Origin: Pseudomonas persica
Lineage (GTDB): Bacteria; Pseudomonadota; Gammaproteobacteria; Pseudomonadales; Pseudomonadaceae
DNA length: 64,000 bases
Reading direction: 5' to 3'
Assembly (NCBI RefSeq): GCF_900291015.1
Contig: NZ_OLKL01000018.1
Coordinates: forward strand, 1 to 64,000
The position numbers and the translations under genes are program-made. The first letter of the stretch is position 1. Every line of letters begins with the position of its first letter. The notes under the pieces were generated by a model. The model had not been told where the DNA came from and ran no database searches. It worked only from the letters and a program-made list of their open reading frames with translations. This document shows positions 34,326 to 44,002 of the stretch, one piece after another.

Positions 34326-35891
34326 TCAAACCGGTCGCAACCGCAAGCTCCGCCACAACGCCACCGTCATCAACAAACTCACCGCCGCCCACCCCCAGGC
34401 CTGCTGGTTCTCCAGCCCCTCCACAAACAACTGCGGCGCCACCCCGGCACCGACGATGAACGCCAGCAACGCCACCTCGGCCCGCGGCGCTCGCACCGGC
34501 CACAGTGCAAACACCAGTGCCGGCAACGCCAGCGCTGCGCTGGGGAAGCTGCGATAGCGCGGGTCGAACACCATCGCCAGCATGCTCACCGCCGCAGCAA
34601 AGCCCGCCGCCAGCAACAGCCAGCCGGCCCGCGCCTGCAACCAGGCGTACAGGCGCTCGCGCCAGCCCGCACGCCGCGCCAGGGCCAGCACGGCATGAGC
34701 CAGCACCAGCAGGTTAAGCCCCGCCAGCAGCAGCGCCCACAGCCATTCCCCGGCAAAGCGCGCATGGGTACGCATCAGCTCACCCCAAAGCCCCAGGCAG
34801 CCCGCGCCGAACGCCGCCAGCAACGGCAGCAGCACGGCCGCCGTCGGCGTGGCGGGGCGCCCGGCAAGCATCAGCATCAGCACCGTCAGCACGGCACTGG
34901 CCAGCAACCACTGCGGCCAGGAAGGCAGGTTGCTCACTGGCCCTTCAAGTACGCCCTTGTCCTGCCGGTCGGCATTGTAAAGCCCCCAGTAACCGCCGAC
35001 CGCGCCCTCATTGGCGCGCTTCCATGGCTGGTCGAACGCCTCGATCAGGTTGTAGTGCCAGCCGTTGCTTTCGGCCATGGCCACGAACCCACGAATGAAG
35101 CGCGCCTCGTTGACCCGGCTGGGCTCCGCGGTCTCGCGCTGACGGCCTTCGCTGGGCCAGCCGGTTTCGCCGATCAGGATGTCCTTGGGCGCGAAGCGCG
35201 TGGCGAACACCCGACGCACATCGGCGACATGGGCCAGGGCTTCGTCGATGCCACGCGGGTCGTCTTCCCAGTAAGGCAGCAGGTGGATAGTCAGGAAGTC
35301 CACTGCAGGCGCCACTTGCGGGTGCTGCAACCAGAATTCCCACACATCGGCGTAGGTCACCGGCACCTTGACCTGGCTTTTCACCCGGGCGATCAGCGTG
35401 GCCAGGTGCGCGCCGGTCACTTCCTTGCGTAGCAGCGTCTCGTTGCCGACGATCACCGCGCTGACCACGTCGGGGTTGGCGTTGGCGGCGGCGATCAGCA
35501 GGTCGATTTCCTTCTCGGTGTCGGCCGGGTGGGCGTTGACCCAGGCACCCAGCATCACCTTCAGGCCATGCTTGCGCGCCAGCGCCGGGATCGCCTCAAG
35601 ACCGGTCTGGGAATAGGTACGGATGCACTGGAAACGCTCGGCCAGCAACGCCAGGTCGGCATCCATGCGTGCCGGGCGCAAGCGCAACGGCTGGTCGTAG
35701 GGCGACTGGTCCTTGTCGAACGGGGTGTACGAGGCGCATTGCAGCTTGTGCGTCGTGCTGGCCGCGTCGGGCAGTTGCACCGGCTTGCCAAGCCCGTACC
35801 AGAGCCCTCCGAGCCCGAGCAGGGCGAGCAGGCAGGCAAGCAGGTAGAACGGCAGCAGCAGGCGGGTAGAACTGGGCATCGGGCGGTCCAT
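34326..35891 (-). CDS. Membrane-bound GH17-type glucan enzyme (beta-1,6-glucan synthase-like)
   Basis: A 521-aa protein with an N-terminal membrane anchor, a periplasmic GH17-like domain (about 50-320) and five or six C-terminal transmembrane helices. Catalytic acids of GH17 enzymes are visible in VIVGNETLL and LIGETGWPSEG. Homologues in Pseudomonas are annotated as beta-(1-6)-glucan synthases or transglycosylases that branch periplasmic or exported glucans. ATG 35891 and ATG 35879 are both possible. No glycosyltransferase gene is adjacent. Confidence 0.82.
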   Translation of the reverse strand: MDRPMPSSTRLLLPFYLLACLLALLGLGGLWYGLGKPVQLPDAASTTHKLQCASYTPFDKDQSPYDQPLRLRPARMDADLALLAERFQCIRTYSQTGLEAIPALARKHGLKVMLGAWVNAHPADTEKEIDLLIAAANANPDVVSAVIVGNETLLRKEVTGAHLATLIARVKSQVKVPVTYADVWEFWLQHPQVAPAVDFLTIHLLPYWEDDPRGIDEALAHVADVRRVFATRFAPKDILIGETGWPSEGRQRETAEPSRVNEARFIRGFVAMAESNGWHYNLIEAFDQPWKRANEGAVGGYWGLYNADRQDKGVLEGPVSNLPSWPQWLLASAVLTVLMLMLAGRPATPTAAVLLPLLAAFGAGCLGLWGELMRTHARFAGEWLWALLLAGLNLLVLAHAVLALARRAGWRERLYAWLQARAGWLLLAAGFAAAVSMLAMVFDPRYRSFPSAALALPALVFALWPVRAPRAEVALLAFIVGAGVAPQLFVEGLENQQAWGWAAVSLLMTVALWRSLRLRPV

Positions 35892-36088
35892 CGTCAGGCG
35901 CAAAAGGGTAGATAGTAGCCCGGCGCCAAACCTTTGGCATGCAAGGATCACGCAGGTCGGCGCAGGCCGATGGCGCTAATGGCATAGTGCTGTCGCATAT
36001 GGGACGGGTACAGGTCGTAGCTGGAGCAGGTCGACTATTGTTGCAGGACGATGATGCAAATTCCGAGACCTGACGAGGGGATGCTTTG

Positions 36089-36949
36089 ATGGCTGCTATT
36101 ACAAAAGTGCGACGTTTCCTGGGTGTGGGCACCGCCATGGTACTGGCCATGAGTGCGGCACAGGCAATGGCCAAAGAAGTCAGCATTGGTTACGTGGATG
36201 GTTGGGCCGACAGTGTGGCGACCACCAACGTGGCCGCCGAAGTGATCAAGCAGAAACTCGGCTACGACGTGAAGTTGCAGGCCGTGGCTACCGGGATCAT
36301 GTGGCAGGGCGTGGCAACCGGCAAGCTCGATGCCATGTTGTCGGCCTGGTTGCCGGTGACTCATGGCGAGTATTGGGCCAAGAACAAGGACAACGTGGTC
36401 GACTACGGCCCGAACTTCAAGGACGCCAAGATCGGCCTGATCGTCCCCGAGTACGTCAAGGCGGTGAGCATTGCCGACCTCAAGACCGACGACACCTTCA
36501 AGCAGAAGATCGTCGGCATCGACGCCGGCTCCGGCGTGATGCTCAAGACCGACCAGGCCATCAAGGACTATGACCTGACCGGCTACAAGCTGCAGGCCAG
36601 TTCGGGGGCTGCGATGACTGCGGAGCTGGGCCGTGCCTATGCCAAGCAGCAGTCGATTGCGGTGACCGGCTGGGTACCGCACTGGATGTTCGCCAAGTGG
36701 AAGCTGAAGTTCCTCGAAGACCCGAAAGGCGTGTATGGCGCCGCGGAAACCGTGAACAGCATCGGCAGCAAGGAACTGGCGACCAAGGCCCCGGAAGTGG
36801 CGGAGTTCCTGAAGAAGTTCAACTGGCAGTCGAAGGACGAGATTGGCGAGGTGATGCTGGCTATTCAGGAAGGCGCCAAGCCTGAAGCGGCGGCCAAGGA
36901 CTGGGTGGCCAAGCACCCTGATCGCGTGAAGGAGTGGACTGGCAAGTAA
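36089..36949 (+). CDS. Orphan glycine-betaine-type substrate-binding protein
   Basis: A 286-aa periplasmic protein of the OpuAC/ProX family; signal peptide ends near QAMA-KEV. Typical sequence includes GYVDGWADSVATTNVAAEVI and VTGWVPHWMFAKWKLKFLED, whose Trp residues fit a quaternary-amine box. No permease or ATPase gene is adjacent, so it probably serves a transporter encoded elsewhere, as CbcX/BetX-like proteins do. Ligand (betaine, choline or carnitine) cannot be fixed. Confidence 0.86.
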   Translation: MAAITKVRRFLGVGTAMVLAMSAAQAMAKEVSIGYVDGWADSVATTNVAAEVIKQKLGYDVKLQAVATGIMWQGVATGKLDAMLSAWLPVTHGEYWAKNKDNVVDYGPNFKDAKIGLIVPEYVKAVSIADLKTDDTFKQKIVGIDAGSGVMLKTDQAIKDYDLTGYKLQASSGAAMTAELGRAYAKQQSIAVTGWVPHWMFAKWKLKFLEDPKGVYGAAETVNSIGSKELATKAPEVAEFLKKFNWQSKDEIGEVMLAIQEGAKPEAAAKDWVAKHPDRVKEWTGK

Positions 36950-36960
36950 GCAAACCTGCA

Positions 36961-37066
36961 GGGCCGGTGTTGCTGCTTCGCGGGTAAACCCGCTCCCACA
37001 GGGATATCACAAGGCTGAAGCTTGTGGCGATCCCTGTGGGAGCGGGTTTACCCGCGAATGGGCCAT
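36961..37066. repeat. REP pair after the betaine-binding gene, last before the island
   Basis: Inverted REP copies with a slightly decayed left head (GGTGTTGCTGCTTCGCGGG). The next REP element is at 48857; the 11.8 kb between contain none. Confidence 0.88.
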
Positions 37067-37192
37067 GGCTTTGTTACTCAATCTGTAAAACACCGTTGCA
37101 TCTAAGACTAAGGTCGTCTGGTTGGCGTCCGATAGCCGCATAAAGTAAGGGTCGTGGGTTCCACCCCTATCTGTGCTGCTAGGACAAAAACA

Positions 37193-37504
37193 ATGAACGA
37201 CAGCATTTACCTCTCGATACAAAACAGCCCCCGCTTCAAGGAGCTGGTCACCAAACGCGAACGGTTCGCCTGGATTCTCTCGGCGATCATGCTCGGCCTG
37301 TACTGTGCCTTCATCCTCCTGATCGCCTACGGTCCTCAGATCCTGGGTACCAAGCTCAGCCCTGAGTCATCGATTACCTGGGGCATTCCCCTGGGCGTCG
37401 GCCTGATCGTCTCGGCATTCGTCCTGACCGCCATCTACGTACGCCGCGCCAACGGCGAATTCGATGAGCTGAACAAGGCCATCCTGAAGGAGGCGCAACA
37501 ATGA
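37193..37504 (+). CDS. DUF485 inner-membrane protein, partner of ActP
   Basis: A 103-aa YjcH-type protein with two transmembrane helices and the family opening [20 protein letters not shown]. Genes of this family nearly always precede the acetate permease. Its stop overlaps the actP start by ATGA. Role is probably assembly or control of the permease. Confidence 0.92.
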   Translation: MNDSIYLSIQNSPRFKELVTKRERFAWILSAIMLGLYCAFILLIAYGPQILGTKLSPESSITWGIPLGVGLIVSAFVLTAIYVRRANGEFDELNKAILKEAQQ

Positions 37505-39165
37505 TTCGCCATGCCAAAGCCTTGGCCGTACTGGCCTGCGGAGCCTTCGCACCCGCCGTGTGGGCTGCCGATGCCCTGACCGGCGAGGTGCAGAAGCAAC
37601 CACTGAACGTCTCCGCGATCGCCATGTTCGTGGCCTTCGTCGCCTTCACCCTCTGCATCACCTACTGGGCCTCCAAGCGCAACAAGTCGGCATCCGACTA
37701 CTACGCTGCCGGCGGCAAGATCACCGGCTTCCAGAACGGCCTGGCAATTGCCGGCGACTACATGTCGGCTGCCTCGTTCCTGGGTATTTCCGCACTCGTG
37801 TTCACCTCTGGCTACGATGGCCTGATCTACTCGATCGGCTTCCTGGTCGGCTGGCCGATCATCCTCTTCCTGATCGCCGAGCGCCTGCGCAACCTGGGCA
37901 AGTACACGTTTGCCGACGTGGCCTCGTACCGCCTCGGGCAGAAGGAAATCCGCACCCTGTCGGCCTCCGGCTCGCTGGTGGTGGTGGCGTTCTACCTGAT
38001 CGCCCAGATGGTCGGTGCCGGCAAGCTGATCGAGCTGCTGTTCGGCCTGGACTACCACGTGGCGGTAATCCTGGTGGGTATCCTGATGTGCCTGTACGTG
38101 CTGTTCGGCGGCATGCTGGCCACCACCTGGGTACAGATCATCAAGGCTGTGCTGCTGCTGTCCGGTGCCAGCTTCATGGCGCTGATGGTGATGAAGCACG
38201 TGGGCTTCGACTTCAACACCCTGTTCTCCGAAGCGATCAAGGTGCACACCAAAGGCGAGGCGATCATGAGCCCGGGTGGCCTGGTCAAGGACCCGATCTC
38301 GGCGTTCTCGCTGGGCCTGGCGCTGATGTTCGGTACCGCTGGCCTGCCGCACATCCTGATGCGCTTCTTCACCGTCAGTGATGCCAAGGAAGCGCGCAAG
38401 AGCGTGCTGTACGCCACCGGCTTCATCGGCTACTTCTACATCCTTACCTTCATCATCGGCTTTGGCGCCATCCTGCTGGTCAGCACCAACCCGAACTTCA
38501 AGGACGCTGCTGGCGCCCTGCTGGGCGGCAACAACATGGCAGCGGTGCACCTGGCCAACGCCGTGGGTGGCAGTGTGTTCCTCGGTTTCATCTCGGCAGT
38601 GGCCTTCGCCACCATTCTGGCGGTGGTTGCGGGCCTGACCCTGGCCGGTGCCTCGGCGGTGTCCCACGACCTGTACGCCAGTGTATGGCGCAAGGGCAAG
38701 GCCAACGACAAGGACGAGATCCGCGTGTCGAAGATCACCACCGTCGCCCTGGGGGTGCTGGCGATCGGCCTGGGCATCCTGTTCGAGAAGCAGAACATCG
38801 CCTTCATGGTCGGTCTGGCGTTCTCCATCGCCGCCAGCTGCAACTTCCCGGTACTGCTGCTCTCGATGTACTGGAAGAAGCTGACCACCCGCGGCGCCAT
38901 GATCGGCGGCTGGCTGGGCCTGGTGAGCGCGGTGACGCTGATGGTCCTCGGCCCGACCATCTGGGTACAGATCCTCGGCCACGAGAAGCCGATCTACCCG
39001 TACGAGTACCCGGCGCTGTTCTCGATGGCCATTGCCTTCGTCAGCATCTGGTTCTTCTCGGTCACCGACAAGTCCAAGGCAGCTGAAGACGAACGTGCAC
39101 TGTTCTTCCCGCAGTTCGTGCGGTCGCAGACTGGCCTGGGGGCGAGTGGGGCGGTTTCTCACTGA
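37501..39165 (+). CDS. actP: Cation/acetate symporter
   Basis: A 554-aa sodium:solute symporter (SSS family) with an N-terminal signal-like helix ([13 protein letters not shown]) and 13 or so transmembrane helices. [20 protein letters not shown] and [16 protein letters not shown] are typical of ActP. It takes up acetate and other short carboxylates. Translationally coupled to the DUF485 gene. No acs gene lies nearby. A stable hairpin follows. Confidence 0.94.
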   Translation: MIRHAKALAVLACGAFAPAVWAADALTGEVQKQPLNVSAIAMFVAFVAFTLCITYWASKRNKSASDYYAAGGKITGFQNGLAIAGDYMSAASFLGISALVFTSGYDGLIYSIGFLVGWPIILFLIAERLRNLGKYTFADVASYRLGQKEIRTLSASGSLVVVAFYLIAQMVGAGKLIELLFGLDYHVAVILVGILMCLYVLFGGMLATTWVQIIKAVLLLSGASFMALMVMKHVGFDFNTLFSEAIKVHTKGEAIMSPGGLVKDPISAFSLGLALMFGTAGLPHILMRFFTVSDAKEARKSVLYATGFIGYFYILTFIIGFGAILLVSTNPNFKDAAGALLGGNNMAAVHLANAVGGSVFLGFISAVAFATILAVVAGLTLAGASAVSHDLYASVWRKGKANDKDEIRVSKITTVALGVLAIGLGILFEKQNIAFMVGLAFSIAASCNFPVLLLSMYWKKLTTRGAMIGGWLGLVSAVTLMVLGPTIWVQILGHEKPIYPYEYPALFSMAIAFVSIWFFSVTDKSKAAEDERALFFPQFVRSQTGLGASGAVSH

Positions 39166-39192
39166 TGCCGGCGTAATGCCTGCTTGTTGATC

Positions 39193-39219
39193 GAGATGGG
39201 CCGCCTTGCGGCCCATCTC
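39193..39219 (+). terminator. Hairpin ending the actP transcript, left edge of the island
   Basis: A perfect 12-bp stem GAGATGGGCCGC / GCGGCCCATCTC with loop CTT, 27 bp after the actP stop. There is only a short T-run (TTT) downstream, so termination may be partial. Confidence 0.65.
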
Positions 39220-39224
39220 AGGGT

Positions 39225-39255
39225 TTGGGAAATGTCAACAAAGTCGTAAGAGGCG
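39225..39255 (+). promoter_or_regulatory. Fimbrial promoter motif 1 (tip-protein gene)
   Basis: TTGGGAAATGTCAACAAAG followed by TCGTAAGAGGCG matches motif 2 (40589) at most positions over about 30 bp. It starts 135 bp before the ATG of the tip-protein gene, compared with 139 bp for motif 2. The -10 equivalent at this copy is poor, as expected for an activator-dependent promoter. Confidence 0.6.
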
Positions 39256-39359
39256 TCGCCTTGTAAGGGGTGGCGCTGTCTCCTCATGCTGCTTCATTGC
39301 CCTGCTGAATCAGGCGCTTCCCGCGCCTGGCATGGGTGAGAGGTGCCGAGGGGAAAAGA

Positions 39360-40556
39360 ATGAAGAAAACAGAAGTTCATGTGGCCATCTGCGTTTCAGG
39401 GTTGGGCTTGCCGCGCTGGCAGTGGCTGTTGGTCCTGATGCTACTCCTGTACGCCGGCTTGTCTCAGGCTGCGCAGGTGCATATCAAGGCAACTTATCGC
39501 AATGGCAAGTTGCAGATCGACTCGCCAGCTGCGCCTTACTGCAAGATATGGCCTGACTTGTGCACCACTGCCCAGACCCTGCCGATACCGATCAACTATA
39601 CGAAATCCTTCGATCCCCGCGCTGGCCAGCGGGAGCGTCTCTACCTCAAGCCACCGCCAGTACGAACAGGAATGCTGGCTAGCGAGACCGGGGGGGATGC
39701 CTACCCCTTCGAGTTCAAGTTCCTGGTCTTTGGCATGATGGTGCGCGCGGCGTATTCGCTATACAACCCGGCGATGTTCTCTTTCTATGGCTGTTCCCCG
39801 CTTCGTGTGCAGCCCCCTCCCTTTGAGGGCGACTGGGCTACCGTCGCGCTGCAGATGCGCGACAGTGGGGCAGCATGTTATTCGGACCGCGGTCCCTTCC
39901 CCGGTTACTACAACGTCTACGTGAAGGAAATGGGGGCGGCCTACCAACTGGTACTGCCCTCCCTCGGCAGCATGAAGCCAGGCCGTTATAGCGCCACGCT
40001 GTCCTACAGGGTCGACAATGGTGGGGATATAGACCTCGGGAACAATCTGAAGGTGATCAATGACACGGTGCTGGACGTGCTGCTCGAGCTCACCGTCAAG
40101 CGTGACATTCATGTCGAGTTTCCGCAGGGGGCCGACCGTGCCGTCCTGGAGCCGCCCGGCGGCTGGTCTCGCTGGTCGGGTGGCAAGCCACCGAAGCAGT
40201 TGGCGCGGGACATACCGTTCCGCATCACGATCGATGGCCCATTTGCGGTCTATGTGAAATGCCAGTACACCGTTTCCGCCGATAGCTGTGGCTTGCGTAA
40301 CCAATACGCAGACGAAGTGCCCGTTTCCACGCGATTGACGCTACGCAGCGCCACCTCGGGAGGCAGCAGCGCGGTCAAGGTGCTATTGCCGACCCTCGAG
40401 CATGACAAGCGCGTCCTCGAACCTGCGCAGCCGTTGCTCTACCAGCCAGGCACGTTGCATTTCAGCGTGGAGAGCGAAGGGGTCGAGCAGATGGTCAAGC
40501 ACCCTGGCAGTACCTATCAGGGGCAGGTCACCGTGGTGTTCGATGCCTGGATCTGA
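39360..40556 (+). CDS. Fimbrial tip protein/adhesin, CfaE/CblD-like
   Basis: A 398-aa secreted protein. The signal peptide ends near LSQA-AQV. The chain ends YQGQVTVVFDAWI, the closing strand seen in CS1-type fimbrial subunits. Six cysteines fall in three close pairs (PYCKIWPDLC, FYGC with AACYSD, KCQYTVSADSC), so disulfides are likely. The length suits a two-domain adhesin, an N-terminal binding domain and a C-terminal pilin domain. GAGGGG precedes the ATG. It comes first in the cluster, whereas tip genes come last in the CFA/I and cable-pilus operons I know. Assignment is by layout and end motif; sequence divergence is high. Confidence 0.7.
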   Translation: MKKTEVHVAICVSGLGLPRWQWLLVLMLLLYAGLSQAAQVHIKATYRNGKLQIDSPAAPYCKIWPDLCTTAQTLPIPINYTKSFDPRAGQRERLYLKPPPVRTGMLASETGGDAYPFEFKFLVFGMMVRAAYSLYNPAMFSFYGCSPLRVQPPPFEGDWATVALQMRDSGAACYSDRGPFPGYYNVYVKEMGAAYQLVLPSLGSMKPGRYSATLSYRVDNGGDIDLGNNLKVINDTVLDVLLELTVKRDIHVEFPQGADRAVLEPPGGWSRWSGGKPPKQLARDIPFRITIDGPFAVYVKCQYTVSADSCGLRNQYADEVPVSTRLTLRSATSGGSSAVKVLLPTLEHDKRVLEPAQPLLYQPGTLHFSVESEGVEQMVKHPGSTYQGQVTVVFDAWI

Positions 40557-40588
40557 GAGCGGGTGTGGCTGTTGGTTGGAGGGAAAGC

Positions 40589-40653
40589 TTGGGAAATTTC
40601 CACAAATCGTCAGGAGCGATCGTGTATTTCCCGAACCGCGACTATCGAATAAT
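40589..40653 (+). promoter_or_regulatory. Fimbrial promoter motif 2 (major pilin gene)
   Basis: TTGGGAAATTTCCACAAA with TCGTCAGGAGCG, containing the 10-bp palindrome GGAAATTTCC. CGAATAAT (40646-40653) begins 54 bp after the first G of GGAAATTTC, exactly as in motif 3, and is a plausible -10 region. TTTCC recurs between them. The pilin GTG is 75 bp further on. Confidence 0.65.
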
Positions 40654-40727
40654 TCTCCTGTCAGCGGCGAAAAGCCTGTTTGACATTTTTAGCTGACGCT
40701 GTCGGCAATTTCCAAGGAGATCTATTC

Positions 40728-41204
40728 GTGAAAGCAGCTTACTTAGCCATTCCCTTCCTGGCATTCGTCGCCGGTTCTGCCGTTGCGGACGATGCCATCG
40801 AGAAGCAGGTTCAAATCACTGCCACCGTCCCAACCGCGAACTTCTATGTCGAGCCGGTCGGTGGCAACTGGATGAACGAACCGCAGGAAATGGCCTGGAA
40901 CTCTTTTCAAGGCACCCTCGAGCCGGTACGTAAGCAACTTCAGGCCAAGAGCACTGTCGGGCCGATCACTGCCCACCTGCTGTACCCGGCCGCAGTCACC
41001 AGTGGCCTCGATGCCATTGACCTGGATGTGAAGGTCGGCACCACCGTGCTCACGACCAAGTCCGCTGAGGTCATCGATGCAGCCCAGGCAGGTGCTGGTG
41101 CGCTGGTCGACTTCGAAGTGGCCCCGAAACAGCCGGCGGGTGGTTACAAGCCAGGTAGCTACCAAGGGCTGGTCAGCATGATGTTCGAAACCGCCGCGCC
41201 TTGA
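40728..41204 (+). CDS. CS1/CFA-I-type major fimbrial subunit
   Basis: A 158-aa pilin. After the signal peptide (cleavage near GSAVA-DDA) the mature start IEKQVQITATVP parallels the donor strand of CfaB-like pilins (VEKNITVTASVDP). The chain ends SYQGLVSMMFETAAP, matching the family's closing strand. It has no cysteine, as usual for class 5 pilins. Start GTG 40728 has AAGGAGA 7 bp upstream. A motif-marked promoter precedes it and a GC-rich hairpin follows, which would allow higher expression than the usher. Confidence 0.82.
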   Translation: MKAAYLAIPFLAFVAGSAVADDAIEKQVQITATVPTANFYVEPVGGNWMNEPQEMAWNSFQGTLEPVRKQLQAKSTVGPITAHLLYPAAVTSGLDAIDLDVKVGTTVLTTKSAEVIDAAQAGAGALVDFEVAPKQPAGGYKPGSYQGLVSMMFETAAP

Positions 41205-41240
41205 TGTAACTGCGCACTGCCTCTTCCCTAATCCATCGCT

Positions 41241-41272
41241 CCACCTCGCTCCCGGGCTTGTCCCGGGGGTGG
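41241..41272 (+). other. GC-rich hairpin between pilin and usher genes
   Basis: CCACC and CCCGGG (41241-41245, 41251-41256) pair with CCCGGG and GGTGG (41262-41267, 41268-41272) around loop CTTGT, leaving a 5-nt bulge. No T-run follows, so it is more likely a partial terminator or mRNA-stability hairpin than a full stop. Confidence 0.45.
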
Positions 41273-41298
41273 GGAGGGCATTGCCTGCAGATAGAGTC

Positions 41299-43800
41299 AT
41301 GGTTGCTTTTCCCCCTCTTGCTTATGCGCGCATCTGCCTGGTGCTGGCGCTGCTTTCCGGGCTGCCTGCGGCCTGGGCTTCATCGACGTCTACCGGGGCG
41401 ATGGCCTCGTTGATCCAGGCAGAAGGTCTGCCACGGGAATTCGAGGCGCATTTCTTCGATGTGCCCTTGGCGGTACGTATCGACCTGGATGGCCGTTATC
41501 TCGGTGATGCCATGGTGGTCTTGAGCCGTGACGGGCAGGTGCAACTGCTCGAGTTCACCGACACCCAGGACAGTCGCGAACCGGCGGCTGCAAGGCGGCG
41601 TTGGCAAGAACGCCTGGAGAAGGGGCGACCGCTAGGGGGCTGCACCCGCGATTGCGTCGATGGCTTGCGGGCGATTCACTACAGCCTGGTCAATTCCCAA
41701 CTCTCCCTGCTGACCGAGCATGCTGAACAGGAAGGTGAGGTCCAGCGCTTTCATGCCCTGCCCGAGCAAGGCAGCTATGGCCTGCTGGTGCGCAACCAGC
41801 TCAACCTGGTCAACAGCGGCAGTGCAACCAGTGGTGGGTATTTTCTCCAGGGCCAGGGCAGCCTGGGCAACTGGACGACCCTCGCCGATGCCCGCTTCGA
41901 CCGTGCCGGCGACAGCCGGGACGGCACACGCTATCGCATGGAGCAGCTCTATGCGGAGCGCTTGCACGATGAACACTTCTTCCGCTTGGGGTATTTTACC
42001 CCGAGCGCCCAGGGCCTGACTCGCCAGCCGCGTTTGATGGGCAGCAGGCCCGACAGTACTGTGGGCCTGATGTTTGGCAGCAGCGACAGCCTGCTGGTGG
42101 ATAACGGTCAAGCCAGTTCCACGCCGGTCTATGTGACGCCCAATCGCCCCGGTGTGGTGGAGATCTATCGCAACGGTGTGCTGATCAACAGCCAGGCCGT
42201 GCAGCCAGGTCTACAAACCCTTGATACCCGGGTGCTGCCCGGTGGCATCTATGAAGTCGAGGTGCGCTTGCTCGAAGACGGGCAGGAAACCTCGCGCAGC
42301 CAGGCGTTCATCTACAAACCGAGCAACTGGAGCAACCCGGAAAACCGCTGGCGCTATAACGTCTACCTCGGCCAGCAGGACACACTGCTGGGCAATTGGG
42401 ATGACGACCGGGACGCCAGTCTCAGTGCCGGTATGCTGGCCAACTACCTGGTGCACCCGCGCGCGGTGCTGGGCGCCTCCGTGCAGCAGGTGGACGGGGT
42501 CATGCAGTACGGCACCTCGCTGGATTTGGACCCGACCGATCGCCTGAAGGTATTTGGCAATGTATTCCGGGCAGAGGGGCAGGGCGATGGCTTCGACCTG
42601 CAGCTTGTCCAGAACCACGACCTGGGCTCCCTGGTGTTCAGCCATAGCCGTAGCTGGCTCGATGAGCGCCGTTTTGCATCGCACGGCATGGTCCGTTCGC
42701 GACAGGCCCGGGAGCAGAGCCAGACCTCTGTGCTGTTCAATCATCGGCTCGATACCCGTAGCTCGGCGACGCTGCGGGTCTCTCATGCCACAGGCTCGAC
42801 CGAAGGGCTTGGCATCGACCTGGGTTGGTCGTATTACGGCAAGCTCTTGGGGTCCGACGCCAGCTGGCGCCTGTCGTTATTCGACCGTCCGGGCTCCAGC
42901 AGCAGCGGCGAGGCGCGCAACCGGGGTGTCATTGTCACCATGAGCATGAGCCTCGGCCAACCTGGCCAGCGCATCTCTGCAAGCCTTGGCAGCCGTACCT
43001 CGCGCGACGGCGGGCGTGACCAGAACGCGTCGCTGGCTTACCAGCAGGACGTCGAACTCGGCCCGATCCACAGCCTGGGTGGCAACCTGACGGTCGACCG
43101 CTATGGCATGGGCCTGGGTGGCAATACCCAGTTCCAGAGCAAGGCCTTGTATGGCGATGCCTATGCCCAGCGCTCGTCTTACAACGGCGAATTCACAGGT
43201 GGGCTCAACCTGCAAAGCATCGTTGGCCTTGGCAGCGGCAAGGTGGTCATGAGCGGGCAGTACCTGCCCTATGACGCGGGGCTGATCATCGATGTCGACA
43301 GTGACATGAAGGACCTCAAGCTGCGCGCCGACGACCAGTCGGGCCTCGGCGCCACCTTGCGCCCTGGGCGCAACATCATCCCGGTCGGTGCCTACAAGGC
43401 CGGTTATGTGCAGTTCGATTTCGAAGGCGATCGTGATCCGGCGGCAGTCATCCAGCCCTCCAGCCTCGACTATCACCTCAATCGCGGTGGCGTTGAGTAT
43501 CGCCAGCTGCATGTAATGCGCACGGTGACCGTGCTCGGGCGCCTGCTCGACCGGCAGGGGCAGGCGATGTCTGGGGCGCTGGTGCTCAATCACGCCAGCC
43601 GCAGTGTCAGCGAACCTGGTGGGTATTTCGCGGTGGAGATGAGTGAATCCACGCCAATCCTGGAGATTCGCCAGGATGGCCAAACGGTGTGCTTGCTGAC
43701 GCTGGATGTCAACCGGCTGGAGCGCGAGGGCGATGTCCTGCTGGCGGGGGACGTGTCCTGCCAGGCCGAGGGGCTGGCCAAGGCGCAGGTTGGCAGATGA
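41299..43800 (+). CDS. Outer-membrane usher, CS1/TcfC family
   Basis: An 833-aa exported protein with a signal peptide ending near LPAAWA-SST. Motifs of alternate (alpha) ushers are visible: RLGYFTPSAQGL, PNRPGVVEIYRNGVLINSQA, LDTRVLPGGIYEVEVRLLED and, near the end, LDRQGQAMSGALVLN in a carboxypeptidase-like plug or C-domain. It should form the pore for pilin export and fibre assembly. ATG 41299 is chosen although its RBS is weak (AGAG); TTG 41281 follows GGAGG but only 3 bp apart. Probably read from the pilin promoter. Confidence 0.85.
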   Translation: MVAFPPLAYARICLVLALLSGLPAAWASSTSTGAMASLIQAEGLPREFEAHFFDVPLAVRIDLDGRYLGDAMVVLSRDGQVQLLEFTDTQDSREPAAARRRWQERLEKGRPLGGCTRDCVDGLRAIHYSLVNSQLSLLTEHAEQEGEVQRFHALPEQGSYGLLVRNQLNLVNSGSATSGGYFLQGQGSLGNWTTLADARFDRAGDSRDGTRYRMEQLYAERLHDEHFFRLGYFTPSAQGLTRQPRLMGSRPDSTVGLMFGSSDSLLVDNGQASSTPVYVTPNRPGVVEIYRNGVLINSQAVQPGLQTLDTRVLPGGIYEVEVRLLEDGQETSRSQAFIYKPSNWSNPENRWRYNVYLGQQDTLLGNWDDDRDASLSAGMLANYLVHPRAVLGASVQQVDGVMQYGTSLDLDPTDRLKVFGNVFRAEGQGDGFDLQLVQNHDLGSLVFSHSRSWLDERRFASHGMVRSRQAREQSQTSVLFNHRLDTRSSATLRVSHATGSTEGLGIDLGWSYYGKLLGSDASWRLSLFDRPGSSSSGEARNRGVIVTMSMSLGQPGQRISASLGSRTSRDGGRDQNASLAYQQDVELGPIHSLGGNLTVDRYGMGLGGNTQFQSKALYGDAYAQRSSYNGEFTGGLNLQSIVGLGSGKVVMSGQYLPYDAGLIIDVDSDMKDLKLRADDQSGLGATLRPGRNIIPVGAYKAGYVQFDFEGDRDPAAVIQPSSLDYHLNRGGVEYRQLHVMRTVTVLGRLLDRQGQAMSGALVLNHASRSVSEPGGYFAVEMSESTPILEIRQDGQTVCLLTLDVNRLEREGDVLLAGDVSCQAEGLAKAQVGR

Positions 43801-43885
43801 GGTATGCGGCGGTGCTCGTGCCATGCCTGGCCGAGCCGTGGTCGCCAAAAAATCTGGCTGATGAGCACTGAGGCGTCGGCTGTCT

Positions 43886-43950
43886 TTAGGAAATTTCGCA
43901 TTTTTCTTGGGAAGCGTCTGACTTTCCAGAGGTGTTATCTGGCGAATAAT
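43886..43950 (+). promoter_or_regulatory. Fimbrial promoter motif 3 (chaperone gene)
   Basis: TTAGGAAATTTCGCA, then TTTCC at 43923, then CGAATAAT at 43943. The distance from GGAAATTTC to CGAATAAT is 54 bp, identical to motif 2. On the minus strand the first element reads GAAATTTCCTA, which contains TTTCCTA, the heptad I recall for BvgA binding. It lies 117 bp before the chaperone ATG. The interval 43801-44002 holds no gene. Confidence 0.6.
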
Positions 43951-44002
43951 GGCGCGTTGGATGATGGTGGTTGGCTAGTGCGGATGATCGCGAGGTTGTG
44001 CA

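Noticed and set aside
41281..41283. TTG start for the usher behind GGAGG
   Set aside because: The spacing is only 3 bp and the added residues would precede the signal peptide; ATG 41299 is kept.
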